From NCBI GenBank assembly GCA_024699325.1, contig JAILPS010000023.1, forward strand, positions 1 to 42,438: 42,438 bases of DNA, in the 5' to 3' direction. The stretch comes from Lachnospiraceae bacterium (GTDB lineage: Bacteria > Bacillota > Clostridia > Lachnospirales > Lachnospiraceae). Numbering within the stretch: the stretch's first letter is position 1; every line of letters begins with the position of its first letter. Of this stretch, positions 8,478 to 17,614 are shown piece after piece. Below the pieces are notes generated by a model. The model saw only the letters and a list, made by a program, of their open reading frames with translations, was not told the origin of the DNA and did no database searches. A program made the translations under genes and the position numbers.

Positions 8478-9205
8478 CAGTTGTCCTCCACCTTCTCATC
8501 CTCATCAGGTATGGGGAAGAATATTGCTCCCGCCCCCGCGATCAAAACCGTGAGAATGATGATTCTCGTGCCCTCGCTAAGAGTCTTGATCCATGGCAGA
8601 TATGCAAACGCGAGACTCATGAGCATGGAAATGATTACCAGCCCCAAAACCACCTTGTTCTTCCTGCTCTCAGGCATGATTATGGCCAGGAACATTCCGT
8701 AGAGAAGCACGCTCAGGGCATTTACAATATTGCCCGGAAGGATGTTTCCCACAACAACTCCCAGACATGTTCCAAGCGCCCAGAAGGTCAGGCTGCATAT
8801 GGCAAGTCCGTAGTTATATCTGGGGTTTAGCTTGCCTGGCACCGTGCTTGATGCGCCAAATATTTCGTCAGTGATCCAAAAGCCCACCAGAAGCCTGTGT
8901 CCAAGCCCCACCTGTTGTGGAAGCTTCTGCGACAGCGCGATGCTCATGAGCATGTATCTGGCGCTTATTATGGCGGTGACCAACGCCATGGTGACATATG
9001 ATGCGTTCTCCGCGATGACCGCAAAGCCTGCGTACTCCCCGGCTGAGGCGTTACACAGTAAGCTTGCAAGCGTGGCCTGAAATGCTGTGAGGCCCGCATT
9101 TTTAGCTGTTATACCCAGGGCAAATGAGACCGCAAAATACCCCGCCGCAATCGGCACGCCGTCCTTAAGTCCCTTCTTAAACCAATATCTGTTCTGTTCT
9201 TTCAT
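8477..9205 (-). CDS. azlC: AzlC-type branched-chain amino acid permease
   Basis: A 242-residue polytopic membrane protein of the AzlC family, recognisable by GLKDGVPIAAGYFAVSFALGI near the N-terminus and LLCNASAGEYAGFAV at about 49-63. It is the large subunit of the AzlCD efflux system. AGGAG precedes the ATG by 5 nt. On the minus strand TTGTAA (9256-9261) and TAGAAT (9234-9239) with a 16-nt spacer form a plausible promoter in the short gap upstream. Confidence 0.92.
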   Translation of the reverse strand: MKEQNRYWFKKGLKDGVPIAAGYFAVSFALGITAKNAGLTAFQATLASLLCNASAGEYAGFAVIAENASYVTMALVTAIISARYMLMSIALSQKLPQQVGLGHRLLVGFWITDEIFGASSTVPGKLNPRYNYGLAICSLTFWALGTCLGVVVGNILPGNIVNALSVLLYGMFLAIIMPESRKNKVVLGLVIISMLMSLAFAYLPWIKTLSEGTRIIILTVLIAGAGAIFFPIPDEDEKVEDN

Positions 9206-9268
9206 GACAACTCCTGTTTTTTAGTCCACAACAATTCTATCATCTAAACCAAAAATTACAAGTGCATA

Positions 9269-9850
9269 TTATTGAAAAAACAGAGCTCCCAGGGCAAACT
9301 CCAAGCCCACGCTGTAGCCTATAAGCGTTATGGGCCTGCACAAAAATATTATTATCGCAAATGTTTTAAGCCTCATTTTCGTGGTTCCCGCGAGATAACA
9401 CAGAAAATCATCCGGGAGCCCGGGCGCCGCTATCGCCAGAGCAAACAGCTTGGCGAAACGCCCTCTTTTCGCATTCCAGGCGTCGTATTTGTCAATCTTT
9501 TCCCTGTCAAACATTTTCTCAAGGAGTTTTTTGCCGTAGCGCCCCCCGATTGCAAATGCTATAAATGACCCGGCGCACATCCCCAGGTAGTTCAGCACAA
9601 ACCCCACCACAGGGCCAAACATGACCACTCCGGCCATGGAGCTTATGCCGCCCGGGATTACCGGCAGGACGACCTGAACAGTCTGAACTAACAAAAACAC
9701 GCACCACGCCACAGGTCCGAAGCCGTTAACGAAGGCCTCCATCTTCTCAGCTGACGTGAATATTCCCGTGCTCACAAGCCATATTATGAATACGATGGAG
9801 AATATAATGCCCATTATAGTAATTATTTTAATTATTGTTTTAAGCGTCAT
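9269..9850 (-). CDS. TVP38/TMEM64 family (VTT domain) membrane protein
   Basis: A 193-residue inner-membrane protein with a VTT/DedA-like core: a first transmembrane helix near residues 5-27, then the QVVLPVIPGGISSMAGVVMFGPVVG re-entrant region and AFAIGGRYGKKLLEK. Such proteins are membrane scramblases or transporters of unclear substrate. ATG 9850 is preferred to the in-frame ATG 42 nt upstream because AGAGGG sits 5 nt before it. That ribosome site is itself one arm of a long inverted repeat (see findings). Confidence 0.88.
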   Translation of the reverse strand: MTLKTIIKIITIMGIIFSIVFIIWLVSTGIFTSAEKMEAFVNGFGPVAWCVFLLVQTVQVVLPVIPGGISSMAGVVMFGPVVGFVLNYLGMCAGSFIAFAIGGRYGKKLLEKMFDREKIDKYDAWNAKRGRFAKLFALAIAAPGLPDDFLCYLAGTTKMRLKTFAIIIFLCRPITLIGYSVGLEFALGALFFQ

Positions 9851-9853
9851 AAA

Positions 9854-9899
9854 TCCCTCTTTACAGTTTGATGGCGACATTATAACACCCAAAGAGGGA
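9854..9899 (-). promoter_or_regulatory. Inverted repeat that can mask the ribosome site of the VTT gene
   Basis: The arms 9854-9862 and 9891-9899 are complementary over 9 bp (TCCCTCTTT / AAAGAGGGA). In mRNA the downstream arm is the Shine-Dalgarno region. A TATAAT box lies in the loop (9879-9884), so transcripts starting there would lack the upstream arm, while readthrough transcripts would fold over the ribosome site. Confidence 0.5.
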
Positions 9900-9952
9900 C
9901 TGTAATCTTAATATTAGTTTAAAATTCAGTCACATAAATAGCACAAATAAAT

Positions 9953-9976
9953 CGGGCAGGACCTAAGTCCTGCCCG
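9953..9976 (-). terminator. Rho-independent terminator after the 68-residue gene
   Basis: A perfect 10-bp stem (CGGGCAGGAC / GTCCTGCCCG) with CTAA loop, followed on the minus strand by ATTTATTTG. It lies 11 nt past the stop of the small helical protein. Confidence 0.85.
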
Positions 9977-9987
9977 ACTGCGTTTAA

Positions 9988-10194
9988 TTATTTGCCAAAT
10001 AATCCCTTAACCTTGTCAGAAGCTGCGTCAGCAACATCCTTGACAACATCCTTAGCTGAGTCCTTGATGTTCTGGCCGTTCTTTACGTCATTGACCTCTC
10101 TCTTGACAGAGTCGACAGCCTTATTGGCAATGGCCTGTGCGTCTTCCTTGGAAACGTTCTTAGCGATCTCGCCGCCAATATCCTTAATATCCAT
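9988..10194 (-). CDS. Small amphipathic helical protein
   Basis: A 68-residue protein beginning MDIKDIGGEIAKNVSKEDAQ, rich in Lys, Asp, Ala and Val with heptad-like spacing and no cysteine or transmembrane segment. The composition resembles small general-stress or apolipophorin-like helical proteins, but no family is firmly recognised. ATG 10194 is chosen because AGGGAGGT lies about 9 nt upstream. TATAAT at about 10227-10232 on the minus strand can serve as a -10 box, and the gene has its own terminator, so it is probably monocistronic downstream of xfp. Confidence 0.8.
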   Translation of the reverse strand: MDIKDIGGEIAKNVSKEDAQAIANKAVDSVKREVNDVKNGQNIKDSAKDVVKDVADAASDKVKGLFGK

Positions 10195-10267
10195 CGGTAA
10201 TGTACCTCCCTTTAATGATGAGGTCATTATAGCACAGAATTGAAAACTATACCATATAAAATTGCAA

Positions 10268-12643
10268 TTAGTTCTCCCACTTCCAGTTAGCAACCTCAGG
10301 AAGGTCTACGCCGAAATCGTGGATGTACTGCTTGTGCTCAACGAGCTTGTCGCTCATCTTCTGGTAGAGGTATGCGCCTCTGTTGCCAAGCTGTGGAAGG
10401 AACTTAAGTGCGTCCTGAACAAGGTGGAAACGATCTACATCATTCTGAACACGAACGTCGAATGCTGTTGTGATTGTACCCTCCTCCTTGTAGCCTCTTA
10501 CATGCATCAGTCTGTTGTTGTGACGACGGTATGTAAGCTCGTGGATAAGTGTTGCATATCCGTGGAAGTTGAAGATTACAGGCTTGTCAGTTGTGAAGAG
10601 CATATCGTACTCAGCGTCTGTGAGGCCGTGTGGATGCTCATTGTGTGACTGAAGCTTGAATAAGTCAACCACGTTGATGAAACGGATCTTGAGCTCAGGC
10701 AGCTCCTTGCGGAGAATTGAAACTGCTGCGAGCGCCTCAAGTGTAGGTGTCTCACCTGCGCAGGCAAATACGATGTCAGGCTCCTGACCCTGATCGTTGG
10801 AAGCCCAATCCCAGATGCCGATACCCTGTGTACAGTGCTTAACTGCCTCAGGCATGGATAACCACTGTGGTCTTGGATGCTTGCTGGCGATTACAACATT
10901 GACATAGTTGCGGCTTCTTAAGCAGTGATCCATGGTTGAAAGCAGGCAGTTGGTGTCTGCTGGAAGGTAGATACGAACAACGTCAGCCTTCTTGTTGGCA
11001 ATGTGATCCATGAAACCAGGGTCCTGATGTGTGAAACCGTTGTGATCCTGCTGCCATACTGTAGAGCACATGAGAAGGTTAAGAGATGCGATCTCCTCTC
11101 TCCATGGAAGCTGGTTGCAAACCTTGAGCCACTTAGCGTGCTGTGCAGCCATTGAGTCGATGATTCTTGAGAATGCCTCATATGTGTCGAAGAAACCGTG
11201 ACGACCTGTGAGGAGGTAACCCTCGAGCCATCCCTCGCACATATGCTCAGAAAGCATGGAATCTACAACACGGCCGAATCTTGACAGATGATCGTCAAGC
11301 TCTGTCTGAGCTGCGTTCCAGTCTCTGTCTGTAACGTCAAATACAGCGTTGAATCTGTTAGAATTGTTCTCATCAGGGGAGAAGATACGGAAATTCTTCG
11401 CCTCAGCATTTAACTTAAATATATCGCGAACGAACTTAGCGAGGTTCTGTGTATCCTGGCTGTCCTTCTCGCCGTGGCTTCCGATCTCAAATGCGTAATC
11501 GCGGAAGTCTGGAAGTCGAAGGTCGCGAAGAAGCTTACCGCCGTTGGCATGAGGGTTCATACCAAGTCTTGCGTCTCCCTTAGGAGGAAGCTCTGCAATG
11601 TCAGGCATAACCTTGCCGTTCTCGTCAAAAAGCTCCTCAGGGCGATAGCTTCTAAGCCAAGCGTCGAGCTTCTCAAGGTGGTCAGGCTTGTCCATCATGA
11701 TCGGAACCTGGTGAGCTAAGAAGTTGCCCTCGATGCGGTTTCCGTCAACTACCTTAGGACCGGTCCAGCCCTTAGGGGTGCGAAGAACGATCATAGGCCA
11801 TACAGGTCTTGTAGCATCGCCTGTCTCGCGCGCATGCTTCTGGATCTCTAAAATCTTCTCTACAACAACATCCATGGTCTCAGCCATAAGCTTGTGCATG
11901 GTCATTGGATCGTCGCCCTCAACGAAGTAAGGCTCCCAGCCGTTGCCGTGGAAGAAGTCTGTAAGCTCCTGGTTTGTGAGACGTCCGAAGATTGTAGGGT
12001 TGGCAATCTTGTAGCCGTTTAAGTGAAGGATTGGAAGAACCGCACCGTCATCTACAGGATTGATAAACTTGTTGCACTGCCATGATGTTGCAAGAGGACC
12101 TGTCTCAGCCTCTCCGTCACCTACAACAACTGTAGCGATAAGGCTTGGGTTGTCGAAGATTGCACCACAGCCGTGAGCTATAGAATAACCGAGCTCGCCG
12201 CCCTCGTGGATGGAGCCTGGTGTCTCAGGTGCACAGTGGCTTGGAACGCCGCCCGGGAAGGAGAACTGCTTGAATAACTTAGCCATACCCTCCTCATCCT
12301 GAGAAATATTTGGATAAATCTCGCTGTAAGAACCGTCGATGTAGTCGTTGGCGATGAAGAAGTTTCCGCCGTGACCAGGACCTGATAACAAGATCATATC
12401 AAGATCGTATCTCTTGATGGCTCTGTTTAAATGTGTGAAGATGAAGTTCTGGCCTGGAACTGTACCCCAGTGACCAACGATCTTCTTCTTAATCATGTCG
12501 CTTGTCAGCGGCTTCTTAAGAAGTGGATTCTCAAGAAGATATAACTGACCTGCAGAGAGATAGTTCGCTGCGCGGAAATATCTGTCCATTTTAGCAAGCA
12601 ATTCCTCAGTGATTGGGCCCTTTTCTTCGATTGTTGTGCTCAT
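10268..12643 (-). CDS. xfp: Xylulose-5-phosphate/fructose-6-phosphate phosphoketolase
   Basis: A 791-residue thiamine-diphosphate enzyme that splits xylulose 5-phosphate with phosphate into acetyl phosphate and glyceraldehyde 3-phosphate. Family marks include [11 protein letters not shown] and [10 protein letters not shown] in the first 100 residues, the [26 protein letters not shown] block and the [14 protein letters not shown] diphosphate/Mg site. The length matches bacterial phosphoketolases (about 790). It is the exit of pentose catabolism, and AraR-like operators stand at and upstream of its promoter, linking it to the araA-araR locus 10 kb away. Confidence 0.97.
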   Translation of the reverse strand: MSTTIEEKGPITEELLAKMDRYFRAANYLSAGQLYLLENPLLKKPLTSDMIKKKIVGHWGTVPGQNFIFTHLNRAIKRYDLDMILLSGPGHGGNFFIANDYIDGSYSEIYPNISQDEEGMAKLFKQFSFPGGVPSHCAPETPGSIHEGGELGYSIAHGCGAIFDNPSLIATVVVGDGEAETGPLATSWQCNKFINPVDDGAVLPILHLNGYKIANPTIFGRLTNQELTDFFHGNGWEPYFVEGDDPMTMHKLMAETMDVVVEKILEIQKHARETGDATRPVWPMIVLRTPKGWTGPKVVDGNRIEGNFLAHQVPIMMDKPDHLEKLDAWLRSYRPEELFDENGKVMPDIAELPPKGDARLGMNPHANGGKLLRDLRLPDFRDYAFEIGSHGEKDSQDTQNLAKFVRDIFKLNAEAKNFRIFSPDENNSNRFNAVFDVTDRDWNAAQTELDDHLSRFGRVVDSMLSEHMCEGWLEGYLLTGRHGFFDTYEAFSRIIDSMAAQHAKWLKVCNQLPWREEIASLNLLMCSTVWQQDHNGFTHQDPGFMDHIANKKADVVRIYLPADTNCLLSTMDHCLRSRNYVNVVIASKHPRPQWLSMPEAVKHCTQGIGIWDWASNDQGQEPDIVFACAGETPTLEALAAVSILRKELPELKIRFINVVDLFKLQSHNEHPHGLTDAEYDMLFTTDKPVIFNFHGYATLIHELTYRRHNNRLMHVRGYKEEGTITTAFDVRVQNDVDRFHLVQDALKFLPQLGNRGAYLYQKMSDKLVEHKQYIHDFGVDLPEVANWKWEN

Positions 12644-12686
12644 AGATTACACCTCTCATATATTTTATTTGTCTCAGAAAATCGTA

Positions 12687-12702
12687 CATCTTACGTACAA
12701 CT
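12687..12702. promoter_or_regulatory. Degenerate AraR operator near the xfp transcription start
   Basis: Ten of 16 positions match the Bacillus AraR consensus ATTTGTACGTACAAAT, including an intact ACGTACAA half. It lies just downstream of the xfp -10 box, where a repressor would block initiation. Confidence 0.55.
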
Positions 12703-12704
12703 TC

Positions 12705-12733
12705 ATTAAACCCCAAAATTGTCGTATTGTCAA
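12705..12733 (-). promoter_or_regulatory. xfp promoter
   Basis: On the minus strand a consensus TTGACA (12728-12733) and TTTAAT (12705-12710) are separated by exactly 17 nt, about 60 nt ahead of the xfp ATG. Confidence 0.8.
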
Positions 12734-12794
12734 GTTAGCGTAACGACGAAACTGCGCATATATTTACTTTAATGTTTATGTAGTTTTAAACAAA

Positions 12795-12825
12795 GAGGCA
12801 GCCGGACGAGCTGTCCGACTGCCTC
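12795..12825 (-). terminator. Rho-independent terminator of the GGDEF gene
   Basis: The arms GAGGCAG-C-CGGAC and GTCCG-A-CTGCCTC pair over 12 bp with one mismatch and a 5-nt loop, followed by a T-rich minus-strand run. It is 36 nt past the GGDEF stop and insulates the xfp promoter. Confidence 0.85.
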
Positions 12826-12845
12826 ATAACATAAATAAATATCAA

Positions 12846-12861
12846 ATTTGTACGTACAAAT
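12846..12861. promoter_or_regulatory. Perfect AraR operator upstream of xfp
   Basis: ATTTGTACGTACAAAT, a perfect 16-bp palindrome identical to the AraR consensus known from Bacillus subtilis. It touches the stop codon of the GGDEF gene. Its centre is 159 bp from the promoter-proximal site, about 15 helical turns, which would suit repression by DNA looping. Confidence 0.8.
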
Positions 12862-14204
12862 TACGAATCTATCTCCGGGATGCTGCCCCTTCTCATGTCA
12901 GGAAGATTCTTGGCATATATTGTGCAGCCACACCTTGTGGTGTTCTTCGTGTGGTAGAGAGCGATGTCAGAGCGCTTAAACAAATCATCGCCAAAACCGC
13001 AGTCTGAGAACGCAACTCCCACGCTTATGGAAGTCTTCGGCAGGTCTCCCTCAGGGTTTTGAAGGATGTGGTTGATCTTGACAACCTTCTCGACTATCCT
13101 GTCAGCATCCTGGCTTGGGAAGTTGGTCATGATAACCGCGAATTCGTCGCCGCCCAGTCTCACCACATAGTCAGATGCCCTGAATTCGCCCTTCAGAAGG
13201 GATGACACGTGCTGAAGTACCACATCTCCGATGTCGTGGCCGTAGGTGTCATTGATGCTCTTAAACTTGTCGACATCCATAACCATGAGCGCTATAGGGA
13301 ATGTTACTGTGCTCAGGTTCTTCACAAGATTATCATAGGCTGCGCGGTTTAGTATTCCCGTGAGGCCATCGTGCTCAGCCTTAAATGTCATCATCTCCTC
13401 TCGCTTCTTGGCCTCGTCGATATCCTCGATAGCCATTACGCACTCCACGATGTTGTCATCCTTATCGCGTCTCGACGGAACAAGAATTATCCTGCACCAT
13501 CCCATCTTAACGCCGTGATACTCTATGGACAGGGAAGTGTTCTCCTTAAGTCTATCGGCCAGAGTCTCATACTCCATGAACTTGTTGATGGAAGAGTGGT
13601 ATTTCTGATCCACACATTTATCCAGAAATACAGAGAGGTAATCGCTGTATTTAAGTTCCTCAAGCCCAAATATATGGCTTAAAAACTCAGGAATCCTGTA
13701 GGCCTGGAACACGCCTCTCTTTAAGTTTATCTTGATAGTGGTAAAATATACGCTTGACAGCGCCATGATGACATCGCGGTACTCTAAGTTCTGGCGCATC
13801 TGCCCCTCGACAATCATGGTCGTGAACAAGACCTCCTTAGCCCTGCCGTCCTCATGCCTGCTAAGCGCGATAAACGCGGCCTGCGTGTAGCCGTTAAGGT
13901 TTCCAAGGAAATCAAAGCTTATGAAGTTTACGTTCCTCATCCTGTCAGGAAGCGTCTTCATGTCCATAAACTCAAGAAGTCTCGGCAGGTAATCCGAAGA
14001 GCACATAACCTGGAAAATAGGCACTATAGCCTTCGAAATATTGCCGTGGGTTCCTATGAAATTATGTACGGCCGGCGCCGCCTGCACCTCCACAAAAGTG
14101 TCCTCGTCTATGTTCATGACATGAACGCTGTTGTAGATTGATGCCATGGTGTTAAGGATTCTGTCCTTAAATTTCTCGTCAATCAGTAATGTATCTTTAT
14201 CCAA
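12861..14204 (-). CDS. GGDEF domain diguanylate cyclase
   Basis: A cytoplasmic protein of about 447 residues that makes cyclic di-GMP. The C-terminal GGDEF domain has the conserved ALMVMDVDKFKSINDTYGHDIGD stretch, an intact GGDEF active site (about residues 351-355) and the RxxD inhibitory site (RASD) five residues before it, so it should be active and product-inhibited. The N-terminal 270 residues look like a PAS-type sensory region with no transmembrane helices. The start is uncertain: a TTG at 14204 follows AGGAGG by 12 nt, whereas the upstream in-frame GTG at 14234 has no ribosome site. A TTGACA (14278-14283) / TAAAAT (14255-14260) promoter with 17-nt spacer lies upstream. Confidence 0.9.
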   Translation of the reverse strand: MDKDTLLIDEKFKDRILNTMASIYNSVHVMNIDEDTFVEVQAAPAVHNFIGTHGNISKAIVPIFQVMCSSDYLPRLLEFMDMKTLPDRMRNVNFISFDFLGNLNGYTQAAFIALSRHEDGRAKEVLFTTMIVEGQMRQNLEYRDVIMALSSVYFTTIKINLKRGVFQAYRIPEFLSHIFGLEELKYSDYLSVFLDKCVDQKYHSSINKFMEYETLADRLKENTSLSIEYHGVKMGWCRIILVPSRRDKDDNIVECVMAIEDIDEAKKREEMMTFKAEHDGLTGILNRAAYDNLVKNLSTVTFPIALMVMDVDKFKSINDTYGHDIGDVVLQHVSSLLKGEFRASDYVVRLGGDEFAVIMTNFPSQDADRIVEKVVKINHILQNPEGDLPKTSISVGVAFSDCGFGDDLFKRSDIALYHTKNTTRCGCTIYAKNLPDMRRGSIPEIDS

Positions 14205-14319
14205 TGTTTTGTAAAACCTCCTATGTACATTCACGCTCTGATGTATGTATAATCATTTTAATTATTATAGAAACGTATGTCAATACGATAAACATCAATG
14301 TAAATATTAAATTTTGATA

Positions 14320-14871
14320 TTACAACACTATGGTGTCCAAAATTATCTGGGCCATCTTCTCCTCTGACTCAACCATGCCGTTCTGGACCCACTCCATAAC
14401 TATGGTCCACATGGCGCTGTAGGCGCCGTGCGCCCTGTATTTTTCCTCCTGGGTGAGCACTAATCCCAGGGAGTTGCCAAGCGCCGAATCGAATATATCC
14501 GTGTACGGAAGGTTTGCCTTCTGTATCAGAATGCTCATCTCCCTGTTCTGCTTGATTGATGTAAGTGCCTCCATCAGCCACTGCATTTTGTCAATCTCCT
14601 GGCCGTTAAACGCCTTGTTAAATGAGGCGCTTAACAGGTTTGCAACCTCGGCAAATATCTCCTTCATCACATCTTCCTTGGATGAATAATTTCTGTAAAA
14701 TGCGGCGCGGCTCACCCCGCTCCTCTCTATGATGGATGTTATGGTTATCTTCTCAAAAGGCTGTTTCTCCATAAGAAAAATCAGCGCTGTGCAAATGCAC
14801 TCCTTCGTAAGTCTGTGTGACGCCTCATTTGAAAGTCTCAAAACCTGTCTTTTTTTAAGCTCTGTCTCCAT
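14320..14871 (-). CDS. TetR/AcrR family transcriptional regulator
   Basis: A 183-residue regulator with an N-terminal TetR helix-turn-helix (about residues 22-68; ITSIIERSGVSRAAFYRNYSSKEDV) and a variable helical ligand domain. The start has GGAGAG close upstream. It diverges from a small CmpB-like membrane protein gene, and a perfect palindrome in the shared 145-nt gap is the likely operator, so it probably controls itself and that neighbour. The ligand is unknown. Confidence 0.92.
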   Translation of the reverse strand: METELKKRQVLRLSNEASHRLTKECICTALIFLMEKQPFEKITITSIIERSGVSRAAFYRNYSSKEDVMKEIFAEVANLLSASFNKAFNGQEIDKMQWLMEALTSIKQNREMSILIQKANLPYTDIFDSALGNSLGLVLTQEEKYRAHGAYSAMWTIVMEWVQNGMVESEEKMAQIILDTIVL

Positions 14872-14932
14872 ATTCTCTCCTCTGTATCAGCTATACATTC
14901 AAGCGGTTTTTGTCAAGTCCGACGAACCGTTG

Positions 14933-14966
14933 TTGCAATACATTTATATTGATGATACAATTGTAT
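14933..14966 (+). promoter_or_regulatory. Promoter of the CmpB-like gene with overlapping palindrome
   Basis: TTGCAA (14933-14938) and TACAAT (14956-14961) are 17 nt apart. The 12-bp perfect palindrome ATACAATTGTAT (14955-14966) covers the -10 box, the place expected for a TetR-family operator. Confidence 0.6.
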
Positions 14967-15016
14967 AGTCGTTGGAAGATTTAGTCAAGGTTTTTTTCTA
15001 TATTAAGGAGGTAAAT

Positions 15017-15637
15017 ATGCTTACGAAATACACGCCGTTGTTCGTGATTATGATTGTGGCATCGGTCATTGGTTTTATCATAGAAAATGTCTGGCTTGCT
15101 TTTCAGCACGGTTTTATTGACAACCGGGGAATGGCCTTCCCCGCGCTGATAGGCTATGGCATGGCGGTCGTCGCGTTCTACATCATACTCGGCGTACCCA
15201 GCCGCCCCGCATTTTTAGGCTACAAGCTGCCTGTCGAGGATTTTGACCACGGGCTGGTGTTTTATTTTATTGCCACTCTGATACTGGTATCTGTGGGAGA
15301 GATTGTGCTTGGAACTGCGGTGGAGCGTTTCACAGGCATCATATGGTGGGATTATTCAAATCTTCCCATGCATCTGACGCGTTACACCTCGCTGCCGACG
15401 AGCGCCGGCTTCGCTTTTATGATAGTTTTGTTCATGGAATACTGTTTTAAGCCGATGTTTGAATACACCGCGTCGATACAGACACCTGCAATGTTTACAT
15501 ACAGCGCCGTGATTCTTGTAGTGCTGTCAGTCGATTTCATCCACTCCGCCAACTACATGATCAAAAACCACAGAGTGTATGATTTGTGGAAGAGACAGAT
15601 CAACCTCAGCAAGGACAACAAAACCATCTTCAATTAA
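15017..15637 (+). CDS. CmpB-like putative ABC transporter type IV membrane protein
   Basis: A 206-residue membrane protein with about six hydrophobic helices. The segment VERFTGIIWWDYSNLPMHLTRYTSLPTS is typical of the Pfam putative ABC-transporter type IV (CmpB) family, widespread in Firmicutes and of unproven function. ATG 15017 follows AAGGAGGT by 4-5 nt; an upstream in-frame ATG at 14972 has no ribosome site. No ATP-binding partner is adjacent. It is probably controlled by the divergent TetR regulator and ends at a clear terminator. Confidence 0.8.
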   Translation: MLTKYTPLFVIMIVASVIGFIIENVWLAFQHGFIDNRGMAFPALIGYGMAVVAFYIILGVPSRPAFLGYKLPVEDFDHGLVFYFIATLILVSVGEIVLGTAVERFTGIIWWDYSNLPMHLTRYTSLPTSAGFAFMIVLFMEYCFKPMFEYTASIQTPAMFTYSAVILVVLSVDFIHSANYMIKNHRVYDLWKRQINLSKDNKTIFN

Positions 15638-15654
15638 TTCATAGAATCAAAACG

Positions 15655-15673
15655 CCCGGCCATGAAGGCCGGG
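15655..15673 (+). terminator. Rho-independent terminator of the CmpB-like gene
   Basis: Stem CCCGGCC / GGCCGGG with loop ATGAA, followed by TATTTTG on the plus strand, 18 nt past the stop. The remaining 200 nt to the proB end are AT-rich; I see no gene in them. Confidence 0.85.
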
Positions 15674-15874
15674 TATTTTGATAAAGGGGGAGAATTTGTA
15701 TGTTTTAAAGAAGTAAAAACTTGTTTTGCTTCTTGCTATGGTTATACTATAAACGGACTTTGTGACAAGAATGTGGACAATCCATAAAGAATCTATGAAA
15801 TCGATTTCATTATTTTAAAACTTAAACGTTTTCAAATTATTTTTTGTTTATAATTAAGATATTTAACGCAAAAA

Positions 15875-15895
15875 CAGGGAGGTAATACCTCCCTG
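15875..15895 (-). terminator. Rho-independent terminator of proB
   Basis: A perfect 9-bp stem CAGGGAGGT / ACCTCCCTG with a 3-nt loop, followed on the minus strand by TTTTTGCG, 7 nt past the proB stop. Confidence 0.88.
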
Positions 15896-15901
15896 CAGCT
15901 A

Positions 15902-17023
15902 TCACTTATCTATAACAACCATATTGTTGGCGTGTACGACCTCGTCGTAGTCCTTGTGATGAAGGACGCTCTCGATCTTGCCGGTGGGCAGTCCCTTAAT
16001 CAGTTTGATTTCGTCGGAGGAGTAGTTGGTTATTCCTCTGGCGCAGACCTGACCGGACGCGCTTACTATCTCCACCACTGAGGAGACGACAAAATCCCCT
16101 CTCACATCCGTGATGCCCTTAGGCAGCAGGCTCTTGTGGTTGTCCCTGATAGCTGCAAATGCGCCGTCGTCCACCACGATCTGTCCCTTGACATTGCTCC
16201 TGTATTTGAGCCAGTGCTTCTTGGCTGATAATTCCTTCACCCTGTGTCCGTCGAAATAGGTTCCAACCTCCTCGCCGTCCATGAATTTGCACAGGATATT
16301 AAACTTAGCGGCATTTAAAATGGCCATATCACAGCCGTAGGCGTTCACCATCTTCGCGGCGCCAAGCTTCGTGATCATGCCGCCGGTTCCAACCTTGCTT
16401 GAGGAATCCTTCGCGTACTGCTCCACATCCTTGACGTCGTTAACATAGGATATGAGCTTCGCGTCAGGGTTGTCGTTAGGGTTGTCGTCGTAGAGACCGT
16501 CTATGTCGCTCATGAGGATTAGAAGATCTGCGTCCACCACAGGCACCATAAGCGCAGCCAGGGTATCGTTGTCGCCGACCTTGATTTCGTCCACTGAGAG
16601 GGTGTCGTTTTCGTTGACTATGGGAATTACGCCGTAGTCAAGAAGTGTCACCATAGCATTTTCCAGGTTCATGAGACGCTTTCTGTCGTCAAAATCTCCG
16701 TGGCTTAGAAGGATCTGAGCGCACTTCTGGTCAAATATGTTGAACAAATTCTCGTAGTGCTCCATGAGCTTAGCCTGTCCGATGGCGGCAAGCGCCTGTT
16801 TTTTGGGCATGTCCCCAGGCTTCTTAGCCAGCCCCAAAACGCCCATACCTGCGGCCTGGGCTCCGGATGACACCAGAATGACATTAACCCCCTTGCGCTT
16901 AATATAGGCAAGCTGGTTAACTATTTTGAGCATCTTCTCGTCGTTGATTATTCCGTGCTCGTCCGTAAGGGATGATGAGCCGACCTTGACGATTACATTC
17001 TTAATGTGCGATAAATCTCTCAT
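15902..17023 (-). CDS. proB: Glutamate 5-kinase with PUA domain
   Basis: A 373-residue enzyme for the first step of proline synthesis, phosphorylating glutamate at the gamma-carboxyl. The amino acid kinase fold shows VIVKVGSSSLTD (10-21), LVSSGAQAAGMG, the IPIVNENDTLSVDEIKVGDNDTLAA glutamate site and KVGTGGMITKLGAAK; the last about 90 residues form the PUA domain. AGAGGTG precedes the ATG. proA is not adjacent but lies 8.7 kb away on the same strand, so the pair is split here. Confidence 0.97.
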   Translation of the reverse strand: MRDLSHIKNVIVKVGSSSLTDEHGIINDEKMLKIVNQLAYIKRKGVNVILVSSGAQAAGMGVLGLAKKPGDMPKKQALAAIGQAKLMEHYENLFNIFDQKCAQILLSHGDFDDRKRLMNLENAMVTLLDYGVIPIVNENDTLSVDEIKVGDNDTLAALMVPVVDADLLILMSDIDGLYDDNPNDNPDAKLISYVNDVKDVEQYAKDSSSKVGTGGMITKLGAAKMVNAYGCDMAILNAAKFNILCKFMDGEEVGTYFDGHRVKELSAKKHWLKYRSNVKGQIVVDDGAFAAIRDNHKSLLPKGITDVRGDFVVSSVVEIVSASGQVCARGITNYSSDEIKLIKGLPTGKIESVLHHKDYDEVVHANNMVVIDK

Positions 17024-17100
17024 AAGACACCTCTTATAACCTTAAAAAACAATTCCAAAACATAATATCACACTTTTATTATAAATTCCACACAAAAATA

Positions 17101-17120
17101 GGGGATGCCTAAGCATCCCC
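17101..17120 (-). terminator. Rho-independent terminator of the 84-residue gene
   Basis: GGGGATGC / GCATCCCC, a perfect 8-bp stem with CTAA loop, followed on the minus strand by TATTTTTG. Confidence 0.9.
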
Positions 17121-17169
17121 AGTCTTATCATATTCTGTCTTTAGTGTAACTGCTCCAAATGGATGTCGG

Positions 17170-17424
17170 TTAGACAGCTTCTTCTCTTTCGCCCTGTAAT
17201 GTGATTGAAACTCTGCCCTTGTAATCGTTGTTCAGAAGCTCAATCTGATCGTTAAGGTAATTCATCTCGAATGCGCTCATCTTACCGCCAAACAGCACGT
17301 ATGTAACTTCCCTGCAGCCTCTGTCCGCAAGGCCGCCCATAAACTCCTCAGATGACACATTCCAGAGGTTCTCAGGTGTAACCATGATAGTCATGTACTC
17401 GTTAACCCTAAAATTGTTTGCCAT
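17170..17424 (-). CDS. Hypothetical 84-residue protein
   Basis: A small soluble protein starting MANNFRVNEYMTIMVTPENL, not assigned to a named family. It has an alternating hydrophobic pattern consistent with a compact alpha/beta fold, one Cys, and no membrane segment. ATG 17424 is preferred over the upstream in-frame start at 17460 because GGAGGT is 5 nt ahead. A TATAAT box with TTGTGC 18 nt upstream lies just before the ribosome site. It has its own terminator. Two short imperfect palindromes around 17452-17495 may be operator sites. Confidence 0.78.
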   Translation of the reverse strand: MANNFRVNEYMTIMVTPENLWNVSSEEFMGGLADRGCREVTYVLFGGKMSAFEMNYLNDQIELLNNDYKGRVSITLQGEREEAV

Positions 17425-17614
17425 TAAAGACCTCCAAATAATTATAACTTGCGCGGACAATTCCGCACAACTACAATACGATTTGTATTGTTTGTTGCAT
17501 TATAATCATCATCTTTTTAAAAAGCAAGTGGCATTTTAGAAAAAAATGCGGTGCTGTGCAACCGTTTTCATGGTCATTTTTATGTATTTTGCGAAATTTT
17601 CTGTCACATTTGCA

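Noticed and set aside
15823-15836. cre-like TTAAACGTTTTCA between the CmpB-like gene and proB.
   Set aside because: It lies between two converging terminators with no promoter or gene start nearby.
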